DNA of 64,000 nucleotides from Spisula solida. Lineage: Eukaryota; Mollusca; Bivalvia; Venerida; Mactridae. The stretch covers positions 34,154,551-34,218,550 of the forward strand of contig OX365945.1 in the NCBI GenBank assembly GCA_947247005.1, given 5' to 3'. Below, piece after piece: positions 1-11,939 of the stretch (its first letter is position 1; each line of letters opens with the position of its first letter). Under the pieces are notes generated by a model that was given only the letters and a program-made list of their open reading frames with translations, was not told the DNA's origin and made no database searches. A program made the position numbers and the translations under genes.

Positions 1-890
1 TGAAGAAAATTGTTCTATCCTGACGGATCCAGCCAACCAATTCAATCTGTTAGACATACTTTTTTTCGATTAACATGTCCACTAAAATACTGCTTTTTGT
101 AACATATTATGTACAGTGACATTATATACATGAAATACCTCATAAATTCATGAATTCAAATTGTCTTGATTTAATATTTAAATTTACACATTATATAGAG
201 GATATGTGTTGATTCTGGGGCAAGATCAAAATTTATTTCACCGAGTGATCACAGACATCAATATTTTCACGAATTGGGTAGCCAGGAGTGAAAATGTATT
301 CTTCTGTGAAAACAAGTGAAATAAAGTTTGATCTTTCACCAAAAGTGAACAGATTTTCTGTTTATTATATGCTTCAATTTCTCGTTTAAATTAACGGTAC
401 AGTAATTGGTTTAATTGGGAAAAAGACGATGAAATTAGAAAGTCACGTTAAGGCGTCTATAATGACGCCATTTCTTTTTCTGTATGGTAATGGAACCAGC
501 TTCTAGAACAGTTAAAATGACAAAATGGTAATTTCACTGATAAATCTCCATAGATAGCAAATAATAAATTCAATGTAATCCTTAAGAATGTCCAATATAA
601 AATATCATGGTAACCAGGTGATCACTTTTATGCTCCCACCAAATATTTGGGGGGGGGGGGGGCATATAGATTTGCCCTTGTCTGTCAGTCTTAAAAACGT
701 GATGTCACGACGGAGCCAAATTGATGTACGTTGTCTAGATGTAAGATTTCTTTAACAGTTTGATTGACTGTTTGAGCACAGACTTGTTTCTGTAACTTGA
801 TCTAGTTATGCAAACTCTTCAGAAATTTCACTGGATCAAAATTCAACGAAAGCCAATGCATCCTCTATTGCAGAAGGTTTTTATACGCCT
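1..890. other. Non-coding, no gene seen; contains a short inverted repeat
   Basis: AT-rich sequence with no credible exon. It holds an inverted repeat whose arms lie at about 222-241 and 317-337. The arms match at about 19 of 20 positions around a ~76 bp loop, so this is a short foldback or MITE remnant. A run of about 14 G lies near 649-662. Confidence 0.6.
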
Positions 891-1460
891 GTGAAAACGG
901 GACGTATTATGTGAACACCCTTGGGGGGAGGGCGTGCGGCGGCGTCCAGTAATTTGTCTGTACTCTAACGCAAACAGTTTTCATCCGATCATCTTCAAAC
1001 TTTGTGACAATGCTTATGGCTATTATATCTAGGCCAAGTTCAATTATAGGCCAAATCGGCCTAGGCCTTATTGGGTTATGGGCCTTTAATTACCAAATAA
1101 GTATGAAATTGGCCTTGTCTGTACTCTAACGCAAACATTTTTCATCCGATCATCTTCAAACTTTGTGACAATTCTTATGGGTATAATATCTAGGCCAAGT
1201 TTCATTATAGGCCAAATCGGCCTAGGCCTTATTGGGTTATGGGCCTATAATAACTGAGTATCTTCAAACTTGGTGACAATGTTTATGGGTATAATATCTA
1301 AGACAAGTTCAATTGTAGGCCAAATCAGCCTGGGCCTTCTTGGGTTATGGTCCTTTGATTAAAAAAACTGTTGGATTGTTTTTTTTTTTCTTTCACCATG
1401 CCCTGAGATTCACCATGCCCCAAGACGGGCGTATTTTGTGACATTTTGGCATTCTTGTTT
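890..1460. repeat. Dispersed repeat with ~150 bp internal tandem copies
   Basis: A block of about 2.5 imperfect tandem copies starts near 955, 1118 and 1255. Each copy carries 'catcttcaaactt', 'tatctaggccaagtt' (or a variant) and 'gccaaatcrgcctrggcctt'. The flanks carry 'acgggacgtattatgtg' (near 898) and 'acgggcgtattttgtgac' (near 1424), which resemble each other. No reading frame is maintained. I infer an ancient non-autonomous element. Confidence 0.6.
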
Positions 1461-1589
1461 ATAATGACCTGCTCTTTTACCCTAGATGACCCAATATTGA
1501 ACTCTGTCTACAGATAGTCATTGTTTCATAATGAATAGCCTAAAGTTGTATTCTGCAGCCTAGTAATGTGTCACCAGCACACAGGAACA

Positions 1590-3890
1590 GTTGGATGAGG
1601 GACTAAGAGCACTCACAATAGCTCACACAATGTAACTTAGTGACAAGTGAGTTAAAATAAATTGTTCTTAACATTAATTTTCATGACAAAAATTTATTTT
1701 TAAAGAAAACACATGTTTACATAATAACACATTTATCAATCAAATACTTGAACAAGACAGCATCCTAGATTTCATTAACAAGAGGATCATAGATCCTTGG
1801 GCGCTCACCTGCTAAACATGGCCAAACTTTGAACTTGACCTTAAGGTCATCAAGTTAAACATTTTGACCAAAGTTGATGAAGATTAAAGCAAAAATATGG
1901 CCTCAAGAGTGTTAATAAGGTTTTTCTATATTTGACCTATTGACCTTCTTTTTAGACCCCACATGAACCAACTTCAAACTTGACCTTAAGGTTATCACGA
2001 TACACATTTTGACCATACTCCTTGCAGATTGAAGCAAAAATGTGGCCTCCAGTGTTAACAAAGTTTTCCTATTTTTGTACCTAGTTTTTGACTGCATGAC
2101 CAAATTTCATTGAGATACAACTATTGACCAAGTTTGGTGAAGATTGAAGCAAAAATGTGACCTCCAGAGTGTTAACAAGGTTTTGCTATTATTTGACCTA
2201 GCTTTTGACTCCACATAACCCCACTTGGAAATTGACCTAGATTTCATTGAGATACAACTACTGACCAAGTTTAGTGAAGATCAAAGCAAAAATGTGGACT
2301 CCAGAGTGTTAACAAAGTTTTCCTACTATTTGACCTAGTTTTTGACACCAGATGACCCAATTATGAACTTGACCTATATTGCAAAGAGACATACATTGTG
2401 ATCAAGTTTCATTAAAATTATGTCAAAATTGTGACCTCTAGAGTGTTAACAAGGTTTTTCTTTGATGTGACCTACTTTTTGACCCCATATGACCCAGTTA
2501 CGAACTTGACCTAGATTTCATAGAGACAAACATTGTGATCAAGTTTCATACAGATTAGGTAAAAAACGTGACCTCTAGAGTGTTAACAAGGTTTTTCTTT
2601 GATGTGACCTGGTGACCTAGTTTTTGACCACAGAAGACCCAATTACGAACTTGGCCTAGATTTCATAGAGACAAACATTGTGACCAAGTTTAATAAAGAT
2701 TAAGTGAAAACTGACCTCTAGATTTAGGTGAGCTAAAAACAAACGGCAATAACTTCCTTAAAATCAATCTGACCAAGAAGCACGGAGTATATGCACAACT
2801 AGACTTGTTACTTATTGAAATCTGACCAAAGGTTACCGAGAAGTAGTGCAGATACATAATTATGTATCATGATGAACCAATACTCCAAGGGGCATAATTT
2901 GACCCAAATGAAATTCGAACTTGACCTCAGTATTTTCAAGATCTACCTATATTCAAATTTCCCAATACCAATGCATGACTGAGATATTGAGCAGTGCTAT
3001 GCCAATGTGTTACCTCAAAGTGTGACATTGACCTTCAAGTAAGAGACACAGGCCTTGCATGTGACGTGCTGCCTCATCAACTGTAATTGAACATTTGTAC
3101 CAATCGACTAAAAATCCCCAACAAATGAACAATATCTGATCTTGACGAGCGATAATATATCAATTTTTTACCTTCAATTGTGACCTTTGAGCTATGGTCG
3201 TGGGTCTTGCATGTGATATGCCGCGTCATAAAGATGAACACAACACTATGCCAAATTATTTAAAAAAGCCCCCAATGAATGAAAGTCTGTACAAGAATGA
3301 TTACAGAAGGACAGAAATGGGTAACACTATATGCCCTGGCGATTTTCATGATAAAAGTCCAATGAGAAATATAGTCTCTGTTCAAACAGAAGATTATTCT
3401 ATGATTAGACCTGGTTACCTAGTGTACCCAAGATGAGCCATTGACCCAATTTTGAACTATACCTAACCATTGTGACCAAGTTGCAACCTCCAGAAATTCA
3501 AGTGTGATGACAGACAAAGAGCAATCACCAAAGCTCACCATCAAACTTGAACCAGATTCTATATAGATGACCAATGTGACTAATAGTCACAAGAATGATT
3601 CATGAAGATAAATTCAAAATTCTATCCTCTAGTATGTTTGACTGTGTCCAATGCGTCTACTTAAATTGGGCCTTGTGACCAGCTTTTAGACCCCAGATGA
3701 CCCATATTGAATTTAACCTAGATTTTATTAAGATGGTCAGTGTAACCAAGTTTCATCAAGGTTGTGACACATACCGTAGTGTGTTTACAAGCAAAACATT
3801 ATTGTGAATAGATAAAACGACGGATAGATTGCGATCACAAAAGCTCACACTGTCACTATGTGACAGGTGAGCTAAATTATAAGTAATGAC
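1590..3890. repeat. Old dispersed repeat with ~140 bp tandem subunits
   Basis: The phrase 'gtgttaacaargtttt' recurs near 1910, 2053, 2170, 2307, 2440 and 2580, roughly every 120-140 bp. It is accompanied by 'tgacctagtttttgac', 'gaacttgacctagatttcat' and 'gaccaagtt'. Related terminal phrases, 'caatagctcacacaatgtaactt' like near 1618 and 'aaagctcacac..gtgacaggtgagct' near 3840, suggest element ends. More fragments lie at 2720 and 3500. Small open frames here (for example on the minus strand near 1912-2103) are chance products of the repeat. From memory this type of repeat is common in bivalve genomes; a repeat-library search would settle it. Confidence 0.65.
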
Positions 3891-4479
3891 ATTACAGAAT
3901 TTTAAGCACTAAGAGTAAGAAATGAATGAAAGTTAACTTGAAGTTGAAGCTGTAAAAAATACAAAAAGGAATGAGTAAACAACATTATGTCAATTTATGA
4001 TTCATTATTTACAATGAATTAAAATGTGTGAACACATGGTTACAGTTCTAGAAAACACTGATTTCTAGTTTTCTTAACATAATAAATTATCTTCTTAATC
4101 CTTGAAATAGAATGTTTTTAACGTTGTTGGTAAATTTCAAAGCCTGCAGACTGGAACAGGGAATATAGTGTTGGTCTTGTAGTTTCCAACCAATGATTTT
4201 ATCATTATGTTGTTATGCGCTGATAAAAAGCGTCAAATCTGAAAAAATAATATATTTATTAAAAGTTTATTTAAATTGCTGAGGTTTTTGTAGACCTTTT
4301 TTGCTATAGGATAAAGAATCATGTGCTTCTTGGGGGCCTATTTATTTACCATGTAGCATTAACCATTTACTTAGTAACCAAGTTCATAGTACATGTAGCT
4401 ATCTGTGCTATCTCTATGCCTATAATTATTGTATTACTCACTAAAACTGTTAATTAAGAGTTGAAGCCATTTCTCAACA

Positions 4480-4690
4480 ATTTTGAGTTATAAACTTCAG
4501 CCGGAGACCCATTCACTTAGCCAGTTTACCTGGACTGCATCTTAACCAGTACTAAAGTACCCTTCCACAAGGAACAAGCAACTTCTCCACATGTGGAGGA
4601 AAATCAACATTAATTGTATAGTCAAATTTCAACCAGCATGTGACCTGGAAAGGAACCCTAATTGTTACAAAGCCAGTGCACACACCACTT
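4480..4690 (-). repeat. SINE-A fragment (family with a CTCCACATGTGGAG palindrome)
   Basis: On the minus strand this matches the bodies of the elements at 40.1 and 52.1 kb, including 'tgttgattttcctcc' followed by the perfect palindrome CTCCACATGTGGAG (4585-4598) and 'aagtt'. The tRNA-like head is decayed or missing. The flanking stretches 3890-4480 and 4690-5270 show no gene. Confidence 0.55.
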
Positions 4691-5269
4691 AAAATAATAA
4701 GACCACATATAAATTTTGTTTAATGTGTTTTTGTACCTCAATATTGAATAATTATGATAAAACTAACTCAAGACCATCAGGATCTGGGTTCTATCTTCTC
4801 TCATACCGTCGTGGCGATAGATAACATCAGGAATGAGGTGTCGAGAGTGATTAATATAAGTTGGAAAAACTTGTTTCACAATAGACCTTAAATAAATTAG
4901 TATAAACTAATCTGGGTCTTGACTCCCACAGGAGGTCTTGTTAACAAGGTTTTAATTAAATAAATTTAAATAAAGACCAAGTAAGTATTTCTTTTGGAAA
5001 TAAACTGAGTAAATGGCCAATTCTCACCTGCCACGTTACATGTATGTGCTACACTGTGACTGTCAGTGTGTGATGTTCGCAACCTTGCTGCAACCAGAGT
5101 TCTGTCTCCCTTGGACCTCCTTAACACCAAGTAATGACCTTCCAGTTCATCTTTTTCCAAAACTCTGTGGAATCTTAAAACAAAACCAAATAGGTATAAT
5201 ATTATAAAAAGCAATCATATAGTAGCAAGATGGAGAGCTCTAAAAGATAAAGATGATGACTGTAGTGAT

Positions 5270-5960
5270 TATTCAGTGATCAAATGAGTCCTGCTTCACT
5301 GCATGGTTCAATCCTTGGTTGCTCCATAGGATTGTTATAATAATCTCCTGGTATACTTAAGGGGTTCGAGCCCTGCATCAGGTGCACAGACAAGCTTGCT
5401 GTACTGTTATTCACTAGTTGGCTGCTTTTTTAATTTCTAAACTTCCAGCCAGTAACTACTATGAGGCGGATCGGTTTGCTTTGACTAACTGGTTACACTA
5501 TACTAGTATATCTATTAGTTTTCAGAGTGGTGTTACCGTGCATGATTGATAGCCAACTGTTGTTTCAAGTCGTGTAGGTCTGGGTGTACTCATACGGGGT
5601 TAGACTCCTGTTTAGTAGCTTTGTTGTTTGTGAGTTTCATAGTAGACAATAGCCTGAATAGGGTGTTGTGGTTCGAACCCCAGATCAGGATTTGCAGCAC
5701 CTCTTGGAGTACAGACAATATTGGCACATGTTTTAAAAGGGCAGACAAAGTCAACAAGGAGACAGATGTGTGATACAAGGAATCTGGATTCGCAGACATA
5801 GCTCTTTTTAAATTGATTCCCGGTGTATAGGACCGATACACACAACACCATCTTTGGGCCGAGGATCAAACCAGAGACCTCTCGATCAGTATTCAACAGC
5901 GTTATCCGCTCGACCACAGTGCCACCCATTTAATATGGTATAATATAAACAGTCAGCTGG
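5270..5960. repeat. Cluster of tRNA-derived SINE fragments
   Basis: Several B-box-like sequences sit close together: 'ggggttcgagccct' near 5362 (+), 'tggttcgaacccca' near 5669 (+), and on the minus strand 'ggtttgatcctcgg' near 5855-5870 with an upstream A-box-like 'tggtcgagcgg' near 5911-5923. Text shared with the element at 17.0 kb ('acaaggaatcyggrt..') shows these are dispersed copies. None keeps a complete tRNA cloverleaf, so they are not functional tRNA genes. Confidence 0.6.
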
Positions 5961-6426
5961 TGGTAGGGGGCTTCAACCACAAGCCCCCCCCCCTCCACCC
6001 CTGGTGACTAGTGAGTCGGGCTACTTTTTTTAAAAGACCCTCTCAGTTATGCCACCTATTTAAAGACATGATTGGAATGCAAGGGTTCGATTTCAGTCAA
6101 TGATCTGCGTTTTCATGAAATAATGTATAAACATCCTGATTGCTTTGCGCCATCGCCACTATTTTGACAAAATAAAAGTTTGATTGAAAATAATGAAAAA
6201 CAAAATTCCTACCCTTCATTTTAAAAATCCAGTGACCGTTAAACGAAGCTCAAAATGTCAATTCATCTCATTTAGCCAACGATGTAACGTAATGTCTACT
6301 CTTCCGAACGATTTATCAGCTGGAAATCACCCACAAGGGCGAAAAGTTGTGCGAGTCGACACCAATTCGACGCCATTTTTGTTGGTGGTGCTCTTCAAAT
6401 TTGGAGGAAATAAAAGTATCTAAATC

Positions 6427-6906
6427 TTAAGGTGTCCCACCGGTGAAATTTTCTCCCATTCAAGTCTATGTAAAAAGACTCAATTTCGCATCTATCACTG
6501 GGTTTCACTGACGTTCCGAATGATTTTCTGTTGCCGTTTTCATAAAATGCACTCACTGTCATTCCAAATGAGCCGTAGAAAATGGCATGTTGAACGTTTA
6601 CTTTTCATGCTATTTCAAGTCTTCCGGTTTCACTTTGTTATTTGTCAATACACAACAGCTGATTCGGCCGAAGCACCCACACATTTCTAGTCCTCCGCCA
6701 ATGCGTAGTAATCCTGAAAAATATCAATTAAACACTGTTAACTGTGGACAGGCATTCCATATTTGAAATACATACATAAACTGTGGTCAACAATTCACAC
6801 TTTCCACTTTGAAACACTACTGGAACAGAACAGAATCAATATTTTGGTAGGAACTATTTTAGCATACTACGACCCGGAAGTACTTTCGACAGGTGTGACA
6901 CCTTAA
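6427..6906. mobile_element. MITE with TTAA flanks and ~15 bp terminal inverted repeats
   Basis: The left end reads TTAAGGTGTCCCACC and the right end GGTGTGACACCTTAA. The reverse complement of the right end, TTAAGGTGTCACACC, differs at one position. TTAA at both ends fits a piggyBac-type target duplication, although it could also be part of the repeat. The element is 480 bp and has no transposase. The open frame at 6184-6423 stops just outside and is not convincing as a gene. Confidence 0.65.
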
Positions 6907-6949
6907 ACTATGCTGAAGAAGGTCAAGGTCGAATTAGCCAATACCGGTG

Positions 6950-7500
6950 TCGCGTGAGAGTCATGCGACTATGAGATCAGTGCGACCGGAAGTATAACTG
7001 ACACATTTTATGCGGTACACAAGTGCTAATCACCAGTCGTGATAATTGTCTGCCGAGGCGTATAAAAAAAGTCCTGGCGAGTTTAAATTCGGAGCTCGCG
7101 GTCATGTTTTTGGTTTTTTTATAAAAGAAACGAACACTTTCCAAATATACTTGATGATTCGCAGTTTTAAACGTTCTCTACTATGTATTTTCGTAGATTT
7201 ATCGACGCATATATAGATCGCTTCCGTACATGGGATGCGCCGTACGTTGGTACTAACATTCGGTCAAGTTTAATTGTTTATTTTCATTATATATAGGCCT
7301 ATATATACCTATATATTGATTTATACATAAGGAAATAGGTTCACATAAATTTATGTATTAGTTACGTATTTTACACTATTAACGTACGTTCGATAGAGAT
7401 CTGTAAAAGTTATCTACTATATATAGTCTTTGTTAAAAGAACATGCGTCCATAGTCAGCTTTTGCAAAGATCTAAAATTGTCCGTTGAGGTATTTGGATT
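6950..7500. other. CpG-richer intergenic stretch, no gene identified
   Basis: This stretch has many CpGs for its AT content ('gtcgcgtgagagtcatgcga', 'gcgccgtacgttggt'). It has a TATA-like 'cgtataaaaaaag' near 7060, followed about 40 bp later by an ATG near 7105 that hits a stop after six codons. It may be a decayed promoter or an element fragment. I cannot assign a gene to it. Confidence 0.35.
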
Positions 7501-7639
7501 TTGTTTCTTTCAATGTTTCAATGAAATGACCCTCTGACCCCTGAAAAAGTCCATTTACCCCTGGGTTTTGAAATCAGCTTTAGATGGAGCCGCTGCATAA
7601 TTATGTACATGTTGTTTTCATTATATTTTGAGCATTTGA

Positions 7640-7980
7640 TTTTGTTGATGTTGCCAACCCACACAGTGCTAAGAATACCTGTGCTGAGATTCCATCTATC
7701 ATGATCATGTTGATAGGACTCTAGGCTACCCCGAGGTCCCAGGTTCAAATCTCCGCTAGACACTGGAAATCACAGAACTGATTTTCTCACCAAATTACAG
7801 AAGCATTATTGTGTGTATCGGTGCTTTAATTACTTGGGGCATGTAAAAGAAAGATGGGAGTCTATTTGGAAAGAGCTAGGGTAGCGCACCCGGTTTCCTA
7901 GTTTAACAAACTGACTCTTCCCCCGAACTCGGAGGTCGTTGTCTGATCTAGCAGGGAAAAATCAATGACAATGCACTTAC
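7640..7980 (+). repeat. SINE-B copy (tRNA-derived)
   Basis: A B-box-like 'ccaggttcaaatctcc' lies near 7738. Downstream, 'aaagagctagggtagcgcacccgg' type text (7878-7900) matches the element at 17.0-17.2 kb on the opposite strand. The head is degenerate and no coding sequence is present. Confidence 0.55.
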
Positions 7981-8219
7981 GACCGTCTCAGTCAATCACA
8001 AACGACAACATGAACCTGTCAGACTAAATTCTGTAACTATACCTGGTGTCACAAATCCCATCCGATTGCAATCCAATGATCGAATGCTTATCTGCTTGAA
8101 GGAATCTTATGGTCATTGGGGGTATTGTAGAGCATCGGGCAGAGACAGGAGTAATTTTAAGTCTTTTGATAATATTCATTGCTACTAATTGGCCCGTCCG
8201 CATGATATGCATAGACATA

Positions 8220-8551
8220 AAGCCGCAAAAGACAGGGAAGTCGCCCAGCGTCAGGGTGATTTGTGACCCAGTTATTTATAAGAGATAACATAAATCTGTG
8301 GATAAATAAGGAAAATATATATTATAAAATAAACATTTAATTCAGATAATAAATGAAAATTTAATAAAATTAGTACAATTTCATACTAAGCGATAATATA
8401 ATCAAACAAGTTCAACAACTATCAGAACTATCCCCCACAGATCATTGAATGTTATAAATTCTCTAAATACATGTACTCCATGACTAGGCCATTTACATTC
8501 AAATCAAACCAATGGATAAAAGGAGAAAAGCGTCGAAAAACTTTGTGACAC
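8220..8551. other. No feature seen
   Basis: AT-rich sequence between SINE debris and the minisatellite. No exon, no repeat unit and no RNA gene was recognised. Confidence 0.6.
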
Positions 8552-9930
8552 CCTGATATCTAGCGAATAATCAACCCCTCGTCTACTGGGTTGAGTAGGC
8601 CCCTACCTTCTGGGTTGAGTAGGCCCCCACCGTCTGGGTTAAGTAGGCCCCCACCTACTGGATTTAGTAGGCCCCCACCTATGGGGTTGAGTAGAGCCCC
8701 AACCTACTGGGTTGAGTAGAGCCCCTGCCTACAGGGTTTAGTAGGCCCCCGCATACTGGGTTTAGTAGGCCCCCACCTACTAGGTTAAGTAGAGCCCCCA
8801 CCTACTGGGTTGAGAAAGCCCCCGCCTACTGGGTTAAGTAGGCCCCCGCCTACTGGGTTTAGTAGGCCCCCACCTACTGGGTTTAGTAGGCCCCCGCCTA
8901 CTAGTTTAAGTAGAGCCCCCGCCTACTGGGTTTAGTAGGCCCCCGCCTACTAGGTTAAGTAGAGCCCCCACCTACTGGGTTTAGAAGGCCTCCACCTACT
9001 GGTTTAAGTAGAGCCCCCCGCCTTTGTGCCACCCTGATATCTAGCGAATAATCAACCCCTCGTCTACTGGGTTGAGTAGGCCCCCACCTTCTGGGTTTTG
9101 TAGGCCCCACCTTCTGGGTTTAGAAGGCCCCCACCTACTGGATTTAGTAGGCCCCCACGTACGGGGTTGAGTAGAGCCCCAACCAACTGGGTTGAGTAGA
9201 GCCCCACCTCATGGGTTTAGTAGGCCCCCGCCTACTGGGTTTAGTAGGCCCCCACCTACTAGTTTAAGTAGAGCCCCCCGCCTTCTGGGTTTAGTAGGCC
9301 CCCGCCTACTAGGTTAAGTAGAGCCCCCACCTACTGGGTTGAGTAGAGCCCCCACCTACTGGGTTAGTAGTCCCAACATACAGGATTAAGTAGAGCCCCC
9401 GCCTACTGGGTTTAGTAGAGCCCCGCCTATTTGGTTAAGTAGAGCCCCCCGCCTACTGGGTTAGAGTCCCAACATAAATACAAATACAATATTTATTTTA
9501 AGTCGGATACATTTACAAATTTGTATTAAGTAGAGCCCCCCGCCTTCTGGGTTAGAAGAGTCCCAACATACTGGATTAAGTAGAGCTCCCGCCTACTGGG
9601 TTTAGTAGAGCCCCACCTACTGTGTTTAGTAGGCCCGCCTATTTGGTTAAGTAGAGCCCCCCGCCTACTGGGTTAGTAGAGTCCCAACAAAAATACAAAT
9701 ACAATATTTATTTTAAGTCGGATACATGTTCAATACTGGATTAAGTAGACCCCCCCCCCCTACTTGGTAAGTAGAGTCCCAACATACTGGATTAAGTAGA
9801 GCCCCTCCCCCGCCTACTGGGTTTAGTAGAGCCCACCTTCTGTGTTTAGTAGGCCCGCCTAGTTGGTTAAGTAGAGCCCCCCCACCTACTGGGTTAGTAA
9901 AGTCCCAACATAAATACAATATTTATTAGT
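8552..9930. repeat. 24-25 bp minisatellite of hairpin-forming units
   Basis: Roughly 50 units of the type CCTACTGGGTTTAGTAGG followed by C(3-5), with A/G variants (GTAGG or GTAGAG, CCCCCAC or CCCCCGC). Each unit contains the inverted pair CCTACT/AGTAGG around a 6-nt loop. The array is itself duplicated: the lead-in 'ctgatatctagcgaataatc' occurs at about 8551 and 9031. An AT-rich insert ('atacaatatttattttaag') recurs near 9483, 9700 and 9915. The open frame at 9713-9919 is repeat-derived. Confidence 0.9.
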
Positions 9931-10835
9931 TTCAGGACAGCCTTCAATGCTGTTAACTTTAGGTGCATTTCATATAGTGCTGTCCAGACATACCCGATAG
10001 GGGTTGAACACTTGTTAAAATTCCTAGCGTTCGATTTCACACTTTGTCTTATTAATTTTCCTGCTGGATTTATTCTGTCCTATCAGCAATTATATGTCTC
10101 TCAGGGTAATGGATAAACACGAGTCCAAACGTGCTAACCCTATTCAGTTGGATTACAGCACATGTAATAGAATTGATTTCTTTAACTATGCTCATTTTTA
10201 AAATGTCCAAATTTTGAATATTTAAAATTAAACGTCTCAAGTTCACAGCGTATAAACCAAATCACTGTACGACTTATTGGGATACTATACAATTCAACCA
10301 GTATTACTTCTTGTGAGTAAAAACACATATGATTTCCGATAACTGTATGACTTATTGCAAGACTATACAATTCAACATGTATGCCTTATTGCGATTACCG
10401 GAAGTTGACTCGATTATGCACTGTGGAGTTTCTACTTTTTAGCTGCACTGCCAAAGATTTGGCATTTCATTTGTTGATAACATTTCTGTCTTTGTCGGGA
10501 TAGTTTTGATATTATCGTTCAAATGTATACGAAATCCGAAGATAATGATGCAAATAGTCAACACGTCCTGCTCCATACACTGACGAACAGCTGCCTGTCA
10601 AGTTCGATTCATTGACTTCTGTCCAACTTTAAACGGATTGACCCTATATGAATTGTTCTTCATTACGAATACCAGTTTCGTGGAATTGATCTCCAACAGC
10701 TGTCTTGCTGTTCTATCAAACAATCTACAAACAGAAAAAAACAGTTATCATCTTATTGTATCAATAACCAAAACATACCATCGCAGGATTGACTTTCAAT
10801 AATGTTGAACACATAATATTATATTTTTTAGGTTT
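9931..10835. other. No gene seen
   Basis: Unique-looking AT-rich sequence. The only imperfect repetition noticed is 'gacttattg..gatactatacaattcaacc' near 10270, again near 10350, and 'gccttattgcgattaccgg' near 10382. Confidence 0.55.
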
Positions 10836-10837
10836 TA

Positions 10838-10838
10838 A

Positions 10839-10891
<53 letters not shown>

Positions 10892-10935
10892 GTTGGGTTG
10901 GATAGGGTCAGGTCGGGTCGAGTTGATTGACGGAT

Positions 10936-10983
<48 letters not shown>
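10838..10983. repeat. TGAT microsatellite, interrupted
   Basis: Two TTGA/GATT tetranucleotide tracts (about 10838-10888 and 10924-10981) are separated by a ~35 bp GGGTTGG/GGGTCGG-like G-rich interruption. Confidence 0.95.
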
Positions 10984-11935
10984 ACCTGGTCAGCTAATTA
11001 GGAATTAATATTTGATTCTTGAATTTTGAATTGTGGTTTAAATGATCATAAAAACAAATGTCTAGCAAATATATAATCTGTAATATTTACAACACATCAA
11101 TAGGTATTAAATTATTCAAGCCAAATACCTTTTATTCAAGCCAAATACCTTTTATTCACTCATTTCATGTTTACATAGAAAATGGAGGTGACAAAATGTA
11201 ACTGTTTTACTTCACTTCACAAGTGCAATGATTAATAACTGACTACCTGATATGTGAAATTAAGTGTCACCTCTGTGCAGGTCCATTAATTAAAAAACAA
11301 TCATGGGATAAAAATATTTTGAAGTCATATATTACTTCCATTTCAGCTGTATATTATGCTTAAGCTGAATAAACCATTTATTCTGTTTTGTTCATTAAAA
11401 TTAAGGGTCACTTAATGTCTACATATTTTTCACACTGTATATAACTATGACACTTATAGTTAGGTAATGTACAGGTAGGTTGATTTGACATGTCACCATT
11501 GCCTGATGTCAAAAATTATCCAGCCTAATAAAAGGTAATGTTTGATCATTTATAACATGTATTGATTACAGAACAGACTATATATTTTATTGATTACAAC
11601 AAAGGTTATATATAAAAAATGTATAGGATATTATTTAATTACAAGTAACTGGTTTTATTATACCCCCATTTATAATTAACTTCCTGTCATAAAAGGACTA
11701 TTTAATTCTCAAACAGGGTATCTGGGTGATGTAAGATAACTGATTAACAGACTGTGCAATATTATGCAATAGTGTGCAATACTGTATCTTGACATCTTGA
11801 AAAATAGGGATCACATACTGACATCATGCTGAGAGAATACCTGTAGAGTCCAAAATAATGTGTCCCTATTTTCTCAGTATGCCTCTATTTAACAAGGTAT
11901 TCATGCAAACCAATTCATATGTGGACCTGTGGCTC
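10984..11935. other. No gene seen
   Basis: AT-rich sequence with a 20 bp direct duplication ('attcaagccaaatacctttt') at about 11116-11155. No exon was recognised. Confidence 0.6.
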
Positions 11936-11939
11936 TATA

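Noticed and set aside
9713..9919. Glycine-rich secreted peptide on the minus strand
   Set aside because: Frame lies entirely inside the 24-25 bp minisatellite.
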